In this document: piece by piece, positions 47,377 through 54,383 of the stretch
Numbering within the stretch: position 1 is the first letter of the stretch
Layout of the letters: every line of letters starts with the position of its first letter
Translations under genes and position numbers: made by a program
The notes under the pieces: model-generated
Database searches by the model: none
What the model was told of the DNA's origin: nothing
What the model saw: only the letters and a program-made list of their open reading frames with translations
Origin: Tardiphaga sp. vice304
Lineage (GTDB): Bacteria; Pseudomonadota; Alphaproteobacteria; Rhizobiales; Xanthobacteraceae
Direction of reading: 5' to 3'
DNA: 64,000 bases
Assembly: GCF_007018905.1 (NCBI RefSeq)
Contig: NZ_CP041402.1
Coordinates: 3,460,001 to 3,524,000, forward strand

Positions 47377-49158
47377 ATGTCACTCGGATCAAATATCGCC
47401 CGCCGGTCGGGCAGCGCCCGCTATTACGCACGCTTGGGCGTCCCGCCGGATCTCCAATCCGTGGTCATGAAGAAGGAATATTGGAAGTCGCTGGGCACCA
47501 GTGACCCAAAGCTGGCCCGTGAAAAAGTCCTGCCTGTTCTGATTCGATGGCGCGCTGAATTTGCGGAGTTGCGAAGGCGACGGGAGCCGACGGCGGCGGA
47601 TTTGCAATTGGCCGCTTGGAACCTTTACGAGGCCGACCTGACCTACGACTCGAAAGAGAGAGCCGGTATCGCGACCGGCCAAATGGTAGAAGACGCCAAG
47701 GTTGCGTTGCAGACCCAGATTACCGCTGGGGCCGTGGCTTGGTCCGATGACCCGCTGGTCCAGTTGGATGCAACCCTAGAGCTGCAGGTCATGAGCACTG
47801 AGGCTCAGACGGCAACTGATTCGCGGGCGATTCGGATAAAGGTGCTGCGCAACCACCTGGCATCCGGTGAAACGGCTCTAACGGAATGGGCGGCAGACGA
47901 CGTGATCGCCCGCGACCGGCTCCTGATCGGCAAGGGCACCCTCGCCTATCGCGATCTCTGCCAACGGCTGCAACGGGCCGAATTGGAATACCTACTGAGG
48001 GCGGCAGAGCGTGATTCGGGCAATTGGGGCGGAACGCCCTCCGATCCGTTGGTCAGCCCGCCCGACGCAACCATTGGCAAAAGGTTCGCGGCACCGGGCG
48101 AGACCATCTTGGAGCTTCATGACCGGTTCGCTGCCGAAAAGCGCGGCAGCGTCACTACCGACACTTGGGAGCAGAACCGCAAAATTTTGCTACTGTTCGT
48201 CGACTTTGTCGGCGCCACCTCGCACGTATCCGCCATCAATAAAAAGGCAGTCAGAAACTGGAAACACAAGCTGGCGCTCTGGCCGGTGAAGGCTCTGTCG
48301 ATAAAAGCATTCGACGGACTGTCGTTCGTCAAAATCATTGAAGCGAACGCGATACACAAAAGGCCGACCATCAGCCAAAATACGATCAACAAATACCTGT
48401 CGGCAATCGCGGGGTTTGCTGAATGGCTGCTCAACCATGAGTACATTGAGCAGGACGCCATGCGCGGCATGTTCCTGTCGGTTGACGACGAGAGAAAAGG
48501 TTCTTCATTCTCGGATAGCCAGCTTAAGACGATATTCCACTCGCCGCTTTTCAAGACTTGTGCCGGCGATGGTAGCGAGCATTTGCATGGCGAGATTGCG
48601 GTTCGAGACTGGCGATATTGGATTCCCTACATCTGCCTCTACACGGGCGCCCGGCTTGGTGAGATCGCTCAGCTTCTGACGGCCGATGTTCGACTACTGC
48701 ACGGCGTTTGGATTTTTCATATCACGCGCGAAGGCTCAATCTCCAAGTCGACTAAAACAGCCGGGTCACAGCGCGTCGTCCCGATCCATAGAGAGCTGAT
48801 CAGGCTTGGCTTGATTGACTATCACAGCGCCATGGTTGCGCTCGGTCACGCGAGGCTGTTTCCAGAACTGCAGCCCGATATTCGAGGCTTCTACTCGGCA
48901 ACCCCTTCCCGCTTTTTGAACCGCTACTTTCGCAAAATCGGCGCTAAGGTCGATAGCTCGGTCAACGTGCACAGCCTACGGCACGGCATGGCCGATGCTT
49001 TCCGCCGCTGTGGCTATCTAGACGAACAGTTTGGCGGTCCTATACTAGGCCATGCGAAAGAGACGATGACCGGGCGATATGGCAACCTGCCTGAAGGCAT
49101 CCTAAGCGAGCGCGTCAAGATGATTGAGGCGGTGTCGTTTCCTTCTTTGGAAAACTAA
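47377..49158 (+). CDS. Tyrosine site-specific integrase (593 aa)
   Basis: Phage-type tyrosine recombinase that would integrate and excise this element. The catalytic set is complete: Arg426 (YTGARLGE), His532 and Arg535 (HSLRHGMADA), His559 (LGHAKETM) and the nucleophile Tyr568 (GRYGN). The N-terminal part (1-60, SARYYARLGVPPDLQ) is the DUF6538-like head, followed by a long helical spacer and a SAM-like core-binding domain (LFVDFVG...LSAIAGFAEWLL). At 593 aa it is of the long class found in proteobacterial prophages and genomic islands. It points into the element. Confidence 0.92.
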   Translation: MSLGSNIARRSGSARYYARLGVPPDLQSVVMKKEYWKSLGTSDPKLAREKVLPVLIRWRAEFAELRRRREPTAADLQLAAWNLYEADLTYDSKERAGIATGQMVEDAKVALQTQITAGAVAWSDDPLVQLDATLELQVMSTEAQTATDSRAIRIKVLRNHLASGETALTEWAADDVIARDRLLIGKGTLAYRDLCQRLQRAELEYLLRAAERDSGNWGGTPSDPLVSPPDATIGKRFAAPGETILELHDRFAAEKRGSVTTDTWEQNRKILLLFVDFVGATSHVSAINKKAVRNWKHKLALWPVKALSIKAFDGLSFVKIIEANAIHKRPTISQNTINKYLSAIAGFAEWLLNHEYIEQDAMRGMFLSVDDERKGSSFSDSQLKTIFHSPLFKTCAGDGSEHLHGEIAVRDWRYWIPYICLYTGARLGEIAQLLTADVRLLHGVWIFHITREGSISKSTKTAGSQRVVPIHRELIRLGLIDYHSAMVALGHARLFPELQPDIRGFYSATPSRFLNRYFRKIGAKVDSSVNVHSLRHGMADAFRRCGYLDEQFGGPILGHAKETMTGRYGNLPEGILSERVKMIEAVSFPSLEN

Positions 49159-49240
49159 TGATGCGGGGCGACAATATGGTAGATGCCTATCTCGCTTCTT
49201 AACCGTTCCATTGTTCCCATCCGGTTTTGGCGAACTCATT

Positions 49241-50284
49241 TCATTCTTCGACAACGGCAACAGGCAAGTCCGATGATGCTAATTCATCATCGACAACGTT
49301 GGCGCCGGACGCCTTGATAACCATCGTCTCATACAGAATCCGACTTCCGAGTTCTGTAATTTGAATCCATTCGCTGATTGCACCTTCCGTATTGTTTCCC
49401 TGAAAATTACGTATCAAGCCAAGCGCGGACAATTGTATTTTGATCTGATTTACCGTCGCGGCTTGGAGAAATACTTTCCTGCTGGAGAACCGTTTCTCCT
49501 CCATGAATTTTGACAAGCTTATTGCAATGACTGCCGGAGATCTTGGCTTGACAATGTCTGGACCAACTCCAGAAAAAATTTGTCTCCACGTCATTGTTGA
49601 ATAACCATTTCGATGCGCACCTCTATCTAAATAATAATGCTGCACTTGATATGGAGCATCGAGAGAGGCGATGTTACCAATCTGCGGCTTCAGTTCGCTT
49701 TTCAGCCGAGACGTTAACTTGAGAAGCTCTTCGTTGCGGAGTCGAAGCTCGTTGATTTGTGCCAGCAGGTCTTCACTCGCTGCGGCGCTTGCTCTAATCC
49801 ACCCTACTGCAGGCTGCTCCGAGATTGCCGCAACTAAGGAGGTCAAGATCGCGTATTTGAGGCTCTCTCGATTTTGCCATTCCCTGACTATTCGGCCGGT
49901 CACCACCCGTGATCGAAATTCGGCAAGTTTTGCGACAGCCTCAGGATCAGTCTCAACCTTTGCCATCGGCAAAATTGACGTATCTTCATGCACGAATGCT
50001 AGGACCACCTTGCCCGATTCAACCGCATACTCGTATTCTTTTTCAGTAAAGCTTATTCCGTCGACTCCAGTCGAGCCGTAGCGAGCGCCAATGATTAAAA
50101 CGTAGTAGTCACATTCATCGATAACCTTCTTGATATATTTGAGCTGCTCCATATCAATAGCCGGGAAACCTTCCATCCCAGCCGGAATGTGACCCAAATC
50201 GAGTATCGATTTTAATGCATCTTGGCGCTCGTCAATTAGATCGCGAAATGTCGATGATACGAAAATTTGATACTTGGTTTGCAT
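49241..50284 (-). CDS. DUF4062-domain protein (347 aa), putative defence-related cargo
   Basis: The N-terminus is a DUF4062 domain (about residues 3-100): YQIFVSSTFRDLIDERQDAL, ECDYYVLIIGARYGS and FTEKEYEYAVESGK, a fold thought to be related to TIR domains and found at the N-terminus of some STAND-type immune proteins. A helical/coiled-coil segment (about 165-205, LLAQINELRLRNEELLKL) and a C-terminal region resembling a winged helix (VNQIKIQLSALGLIRNF) follow. There is no NTPase. The ATG at 50284 has GGGGAG six bases upstream. It is AT-richer than the host, suggesting transfer. A phage-defence role is inferred from neighbours; no activity is established. Confidence 0.75.
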   Translation of the reverse strand: MQTKYQIFVSSTFRDLIDERQDALKSILDLGHIPAGMEGFPAIDMEQLKYIKKVIDECDYYVLIIGARYGSTGVDGISFTEKEYEYAVESGKVVLAFVHEDTSILPMAKVETDPEAVAKLAEFRSRVVTGRIVREWQNRESLKYAILTSLVAAISEQPAVGWIRASAAASEDLLAQINELRLRNEELLKLTSRLKSELKPQIGNIASLDAPYQVQHYYLDRGAHRNGYSTMTWRQIFSGVGPDIVKPRSPAVIAISLSKFMEEKRFSSRKVFLQAATVNQIKIQLSALGLIRNFQGNNTEGAISEWIQITELGSRILYETMVIKASGANVVDDELASSDLPVAVVEE

Positions 50285-50388
50285 TGGAATCTCCCCACGC
50301 AACTAGAGCGTGAGACACCGAATGGTGCAAGGGACCGACAGGTACTTCCCGCGTAAGAAAATGAACACCGCGGCGTTACGCGCGCCGC

Positions 50389-50417
50389 TTGACTCTGCGT
50401 TCTTGTTTCGTTCTTAT
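50389..50417 (+). promoter_or_regulatory. Candidate sigma-70 promoter for the small-gene cluster
   Basis: TTGACT (50389-50394), a 17-base spacer and TCTTAT (50412-50417) lie 24 bases before the 50441 start, in the divergent gap after DUF4062. Five of six and four of six consensus matches. Confidence 0.5.
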
Positions 50418-50440
50418 AAATCGTAATCAGGACGATGGCT

Positions 50441-50689
50441 ATGGGACTCGACGCAACCCGCAATGAAATTGAACACATGCGGCGGCAGATAACGCGCCAG
50501 CGAAAGGACATGCTCCGGCTACAGCGTGCCGGGATCGATATTGGCGCGGCGGAAACCCTGCTCGCGCGGATGCAGGAGAAGGTAGACGGGCTGGTGGCTG
50601 AGCGGGACACGCTGGTCGGCGAACAGCGCCGGAAATACCCCGGCACTAACAAAGCAATCAACGGCACCCCTGCATCCCGTAGGGCGTGA
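50441..50689 (+). CDS. Small coiled-coil hypothetical protein (82 aa)
   Basis: Mostly helical, charged protein (EIEHMRRQITRQRKDMLRLQ; LLARMQEKVDGLVAERDTL), likely a coiled coil. The ATG at 50441 has AGGA eight bases upstream; an ATG two codons earlier (50435) is also possible. Its stop overlaps the next start (TGATG), so the two are translated together. No family recognised; such proteins are frequent in phage and island DNA. Confidence 0.6.
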   Translation: MGLDATRNEIEHMRRQITRQRKDMLRLQRAGIDIGAAETLLARMQEKVDGLVAERDTLVGEQRRKYPGTNKAINGTPASRRA

Positions 50690-50916
50690 TGGACAACCTA
50701 CGCCGGTTTCCAGCGCCGTGGACGATGGCCGAAGATGATGGAGGATTCACGGTGCGGGACGCTTCCGGGCTGTTCCTGCTGACCGTGCCTCACCGGGAAG
50801 ACTTACACGCGCGACGCTATCAATACGCCGGCGATCACTTGTCGCGAGAGGAAGCAAGGAAGATAGCAAAGGCAATATCGCGGCTGCCCGAATTGCTCAG
50901 GCGGCCGCAGTATTGA
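50689..50916 (+). CDS. Small hypothetical protein (75 aa)
   Basis: Short protein with the pattern RRFPAPWTMAEDDGGFTVRD ... GDHLSREEARKIAKAISRLPELL, which I recognise from memory as a very common small hypothetical of Bradyrhizobium-like genomes: a beta-rich N-terminal half followed by one helix. Coupled to the upstream coiled-coil gene by a TGATG overlap. Function unknown. Confidence 0.7.
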   Translation: MDNLRRFPAPWTMAEDDGGFTVRDASGLFLLTVPHREDLHARRYQYAGDHLSREEARKIAKAISRLPELLRRPQY

Positions 50917-50927
50917 TTATTCCCGAA

Positions 50928-51182
50928 TTAGCCCTTGGGGTCAGTGACCCTGTAGCCGCGCTGCGTCAGGCAATCGCCGATCATCCCGCCGTCGCCGACG
51001 AAGCCGTGGTCCTTCTTGAGCTGGGTGCAGTCCGCGAGGTCGTTGTTGTATTTCGCCTGATCCAGGTTCCGCGTGTCGATGCCGGGCGCCGCATAGCGAT
51101 CATGACCGCCGCCACAGCCAGCCAGCATTAGCGGCACTGCGACGAAGAAAGCTACGCGTAACCGCATTGAATCCAATTTCAT
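50928..51182 (-). CDS. Small lipoprotein (84 aa), paralogue of the next gene
   Basis: ATG at 51182 with GGGGGA six bases upstream. The N-terminus is a lipoprotein signal (LRVAFFVAVPLMLAGCGGG) with lipobox LAGC. The mature part (NLDQAKYNNDLADCTQLKK, GDCLTQRGYRV) aligns with the neighbouring lipoprotein at 51244: both have a D..KY..DLA.C core and a C...RGY.V end, so two cysteines are conserved. It lies convergent to the small hypothetical gene at 50689. Such short lipoproteins in prophages may be exclusion or lysis (Rz1-like) proteins, but no specific role can be shown. Confidence 0.7.
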   Translation of the reverse strand: MKLDSMRLRVAFFVAVPLMLAGCGGGHDRYAAPGIDTRNLDQAKYNNDLADCTQLKKDHGFVGDGGMIGDCLTQRGYRVTDPKG

Positions 51183-51243
51183 AAAAAGTCCCCCGCGCAT
51201 CTAAAGCGCGAGGGTAATCATATTGCAAGTCAATCGTACTTAG

Positions 51244-51474
51244 TTACGCTAGGTTCTGGTGGACGGTGTACCCACGCGCTCGCATACAGCGCGCGATCGG
51301 TGCCCCGAACCAGATCGGCCCAGACGCTTCCTTCTCTGCGCGGCAAGCCGCGAGATCGGCAGCGTATTTGACCGGGTCAACGCCGCGCATGTCCGTGGGT
51401 GATTCCGAAAGATGCGGGGCCGCACAACCGGCTAAAAGACAAGCGGTAACGCTCAGCACAGAAAGCCGGATCAT
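51244..51474 (-). CDS. Small lipoprotein (76 aa), paralogue of the previous gene
   Basis: Lipoprotein signal (MIRLSVLSVTACLLAGCAAP, lipobox LAGC) followed by GVDPVKYAADLAACRAEKE and ARCMRARGYTV, the same layout as the lipoprotein at 50928. The ATG at 51474 overlaps the stop codon of the 59-aa upstream gene (ATGA), so it is translationally coupled to it. Function unknown. Confidence 0.68.
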   Translation of the reverse strand: MIRLSVLSVTACLLAGCAAPHLSESPTDMRGVDPVKYAADLAACRAEKEASGPIWFGAPIARCMRARGYTVHQNLA

Positions 51475-51650
51475 ACCGCGCAATCCACGTCGCGCCGAAT
51501 GCTATCCGGCCAGATGTCACCATGCTCGCCGAGCGCCAGCTTAACTTGATCGGCCGTCACCACGCCGGAAAACCAGCACGGCTCCAGTGCTGCGATTGCT
51601 GCTGCGATGCGTTGGAATCGAGCCGTGCCGATATAGATTTCAGTGGTCAT
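51471..51650 (-). CDS. Very small hypothetical protein (59 aa)
   Basis: ATG at 51650 with a GGGA/GGA purine stretch upstream. Encodes a soluble protein (MTTEIYIGTARFQRIAAA ... IWPDSIRRDVDCAV) with one helix rich in alanine and a short acidic end. No family recognised. The four-base overlap with the following lipoprotein start supports real translation. Confidence 0.5.
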   Translation of the reverse strand: MTTEIYIGTARFQRIAAAIAALEPCWFSGVVTADQVKLALGEHGDIWPDSIRRDVDCAV

Positions 51651-51733
51651 TCCAAATCCCTAAGCGGCAAAGCCCGCCCAAGTCGATTCGCACTTTCGAT
51701 GAATGTTGGCAAGTGGTTGTTTTCAAACGACAA

Positions 51734-51751
51734 TAAGTCAACACTGACTTA
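51734..51751. promoter_or_regulatory. Perfect inverted repeat, operator candidate, in the 450-base gap before the TIR gene
   Basis: TAAGTCA (51734-51740), ACAC, TGACTTA (51745-51751): seven-base perfect arms with a four-base spacer, in an AT-rich stretch between the minus-strand small genes and the plus-strand TIR gene (gap 51651-52102). Typical size for a phage-type repressor operator. Nothing else but the repeat array at 51969-52062 was found in this gap. Confidence 0.5.
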
Positions 51752-51968
51752 CTTTGAGTGCACGGACCAATTTAGAGCGGCAACTCGATATCAGATGTTA
51801 TTTTCTGCTGTCATCGATCCTCGCTCGGCATTCACCGGTGACTGTGGAGCCCGCGCCTTATGAAAGGTGCGGCAGGCATGGCTTCCGAGTTTCACCAATG
51901 CCGATCAGTCCGACAAGTCTGATCCCCATTGCACGGTCGGACTAAGCGCCCGATAATACCGCAAAATA

Positions 51969-52062
51969 ACCATGCATCTGACCATGCATCTGACCGTGCA
52001 TTAACCGTGCAGCTCACCGGGGAAACAACCGTGCATAAATAGTGCACAGTCAGGCGGTGCAC
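51969..52062 (+). repeat. Iteron-like array of ACC(A/G)TGCAT repeats upstream of the TIR gene
   Basis: Copies at 51969-51977, 51981-51989 and 51993-52001 are spaced exactly 12 bases; a fourth (ACCGTGCA) starts at 52004, a fifth at 52028 (two periods later), and degenerate copies containing GTGCAC end near 52047 and 52062. The array stops about 40 bases before the TIR start codon. The spacing near one helical turn suggests a multimeric DNA-binding protein site: an operator array or a replication iteron. Confidence 0.7.
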
Positions 52063-52102
52063 GTCGCTTGCAGGGCCATGACCTCAGGAAAAGAATCACG
52101 CC

Positions 52103-53194
52103 GTGTCTAACAAGCATTATCTGCCTTCGAAGCTGCCGTCTTACTTTCGCCGACTGGACTTGGAGTATGTGCGTGCCGGTCGCGTTCTAGACCACGAATT
52201 GATACAGTCTGCAAAGATCGCGATAAACGAAGAGATCACCGCAGACGGCTGGAACGGCGGCACATACGGTCACGCCGTTCTGCTTTTTCTGCCGGAGAGC
52301 GTCTTAAGCAGGATCCCATTCGCCGAACAGAATAACATCGCAAATCGCCTGAAGGAGGACTTAAACGTCTGCTCGGCTGCGATAGAAAATGAATATGTCG
52401 AAGCGGTAATAATCGAATTGGCGGACGAAGCCGATCCTGACTTTCAGCGAGCAACTAATCTGGCCAGCGTCGTGGCAGTAAACCCTGACACCGTGGCTTT
52501 CTGGAAAAAGGGCTTCGTTCGCCTTTTTGTGAGTCACAGGGATACAAAAAAAATCGATGCCCGGGCGCTTGCTGATTGTCTGGAACAGTACGGTGTGAGC
52601 GCCTTCGTTGCCCATGACACCATCCAACCTATGTCTACATGGCAACGGGAAATCGAAAAGGGCCTTGCAACGATGGAGCTAATGTTGGTGTTCCTCACCG
52701 ACGATTTCCACGCCAGCGCCTGGACAAATCAAGAGGTTGGATATGCCCTGGGCAAGGGTATCCCTATAATTACCGTAAAAGTGGATAGTAAAGACCCGAT
52801 TGGATTTATTGCAGATAAACAAGCAATGAAGGGGAGAGCAAATCAGCCGAGCGAGACAGCTCGAAGAATTATCGACATTATAGCCAATAACCTTGGCCAA
52901 AAAACCAGATTTCACGAAATGCTGCTTTCAGCGTTTCTAGCGGCCCCGCATTGGGACGCAGCCCGAGATCGATTTAACACCTTGCAGTCTTTCGTTGACT
53001 TTTTAGACGATGCGCAATTCGCTTCTATACAAGCCGGGTTCAAAAATAACGATCAATTGCACAACAGCATTTACCTCACGAACCAAAACCGTCGCCTAGA
53101 AAAATTCCTCGAAAAAGCAACCGGAAAGTCGATTAAAGTGAACGGCCGAAACATAGAAGTAGTTACAAATGTGGACGATGACCTCCCGTTTTAG
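52103..53194 (+). CDS. TIR-domain protein (363 aa), putative antiphage effector
   Basis: The TIR domain spans about residues 138-260: VRLFVSHRD (strand A), ALADCLEQYGVSAFVAHD, STWQREIEKGL, LMLVFLTDDFHASAWTNQEVGYALGKGIPIITV. Glu211 in the W-x-x-x-E segment is the expected NADase residue. The N-terminal 135 residues (YFRRLDLEYVRAGRVLDHE; GWNGGTYGHAVLLFLPESV) form a separate domain of unknown type and the C-terminal 100 residues are helical. The start is GTG at 52103 with only a weak purine stretch. Gene is AT-richer than host DNA. By analogy with bacterial TIR proteins it may deplete NAD on infection; that is inference. Confidence 0.82.
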   Translation: MSNKHYLPSKLPSYFRRLDLEYVRAGRVLDHELIQSAKIAINEEITADGWNGGTYGHAVLLFLPESVLSRIPFAEQNNIANRLKEDLNVCSAAIENEYVEAVIIELADEADPDFQRATNLASVVAVNPDTVAFWKKGFVRLFVSHRDTKKIDARALADCLEQYGVSAFVAHDTIQPMSTWQREIEKGLATMELMLVFLTDDFHASAWTNQEVGYALGKGIPIITVKVDSKDPIGFIADKQAMKGRANQPSETARRIIDIIANNLGQKTRFHEMLLSAFLAAPHWDAARDRFNTLQSFVDFLDDAQFASIQAGFKNNDQLHNSIYLTNQNRRLEKFLEKATGKSIKVNGRNIEVVTNVDDDLPF

Positions 53195-53275
53195 CTAACG
53201 TCATCTATTATTATTATCATAGAGACGAGGTCTGGCACGAAGACGCCATGACTTTCCGCGAGCGTACCGAAAGGA

Positions 53276-54217
53276 CTAGATCGCTTCGGTAATTAGCGCT
53301 CGGTGCTCTCGGTAGATTTTGCCGGCAAGTCCTCCAAGCAACATCGTTCGCGACACCTGCCCGCCATTGAACCGGACTCGGTAGCTGGAATTTAGCGCCG
53401 TCAGCCAAGGCCGAACAATCGGGCCGAAGCGCCAAAACTCTTTTGCGACGTAACCAGCCCAGCCGGAATCAGGATCGCATTGAGTGTGGGACTGGTGCTG
53501 GCGTGCTTGATCCCATTCGCCGCCCGCGAGCCGAAGGGCATCTCTTGCCGTAACGACTTCGTCAGCGTTGACCTGCATTTCACCATGGAGGTGAAGCCGG
53601 CGCCGGTGCCCCTCTTCCTCGGCCACCACGTAGAGGGCCACAGGACGCCCTAGGAGAGTCGTCAGGCGCCTTACCAGTCGCCGACGTAGCCAATCAAGGG
53701 AAGCGGGCTGAGCGAGCGCACGGACTTCTATGTCGCTCCTCAGATTCAAGCTGAAGGAATAGACCGGACCCATCGTGGTAAGGGCCAGGTGGAGATAGTG
53801 GACATGAAGGGTGTCGGTGATGTCACGCCACGCCGCCGGCTTTTTGTACTGGCGTGCCGGCTTGGAGAGAGGTTCGCCACCATTAAGAGATTTCCACCAT
53901 GGAGCCTGCTTAGAACGACGCTTGAACACTGAGGCGTCCACGGGGTGGGTTAGGCTTAAAGAGGGTGTGGAGAGATCAGTAGAAAGGGGGTGGGATATAC
54001 TAACTGAAGTCCCTACCGGTTTGGCACTTGCGCTTGATGCAGAATGTGCCTGCAGTTGCTGCATGAAGTGAGCGTCACAGAACAGCGAAACGGTACGCCT
54101 AGATTTTACTGAATTGACAATTTCTGGGTAGGTTCGGCGAACGGGCCGAACGACACGTCCTGCTTGAACTTGAGAATGTTTGGCACTAGAATCGTGGCGG
54201 GTCGAACGCACGGACAT
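53276..54217 (-). CDS. Putative HUH-type rolling-circle replication initiator or relaxase-like protein (313 aa)
   Basis: The ATG at 54217 has AAGGAG eight bases upstream. Residues 1-130 are basic and low-complexity. The C-terminal part shows all three Rep motifs: motif 1 YSFSLNLRSD (153-162), motif 2 RRRLHLHGEM with His209/His211 (HUH), and motif 3 GWAGYVAKEFW with Tyr256 and Lys259 (YxxK). This layout fits rolling-circle Rep proteins of inoviruses and plasmids and similar domesticated proteins in proteobacterial prophages. The nick site is unknown. Lies between the TIR gene and the tape-measure gene. The assignment rests on motifs only. Confidence 0.62.
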   Translation of the reverse strand: MSVRSTRHDSSAKHSQVQAGRVVRPVRRTYPEIVNSVKSRRTVSLFCDAHFMQQLQAHSASSASAKPVGTSVSISHPLSTDLSTPSLSLTHPVDASVFKRRSKQAPWWKSLNGGEPLSKPARQYKKPAAWRDITDTLHVHYLHLALTTMGPVYSFSLNLRSDIEVRALAQPASLDWLRRRLVRRLTTLLGRPVALYVVAEEEGHRRRLHLHGEMQVNADEVVTARDALRLAGGEWDQARQHQSHTQCDPDSGWAGYVAKEFWRFGPIVRPWLTALNSSYRVRFNGGQVSRTMLLGGLAGKIYREHRALITEAI

Positions 54218-54240
54218 GCGGTAGGCTCCTTTGAATAAGA

Positions 54241-54271
54241 GGTCAGCGCGTCGGGCGCTGGCCTTTTTTGT
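54241..54271 (+). terminator. Rho-independent terminator-like hairpin on the plus strand
   Basis: GGTCAGCGC and GCGCTGGCC pair (one G-T) around a short GTCGG loop and are followed by TTTTTT on the plus strand. No plus-strand gene precedes it within 1 kb (TIR gene ends at 53194), so its transcript is unexplained. Confidence 0.6.
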
Positions 54272-54306
54272 TTCAAGCTCATTGTAAATTATCGAGCGCA
54301 AGACCG

Positions 54307-54324
54307 GTCGATTTTATTATCGAC
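54307..54324. repeat. Perfect hairpin in the gap after the tape-measure gene
   Basis: GTCGAT (54307-54312), TTTATT, ATCGAC (54319-54324). AT-rich loop and perfect stem, 60 bases past the tape-measure stop and 90 bases before the Rep-like start. Could be part of a nicking origin or a transcription end; no T-run follows. Confidence 0.4.
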
Positions 54325-54383
54325 GTCGCCTAAGAAACCTTATCAACGCTGACGCGCTGCTCGCTATATTGTCCCGGTGTGCC

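Noticed and set aside
51969..52062. Repeat array considered as a CRISPR array
   Set aside because: Repeat units are only about nine bases with 12-base period and no unique spacers; no cas genes nearby.
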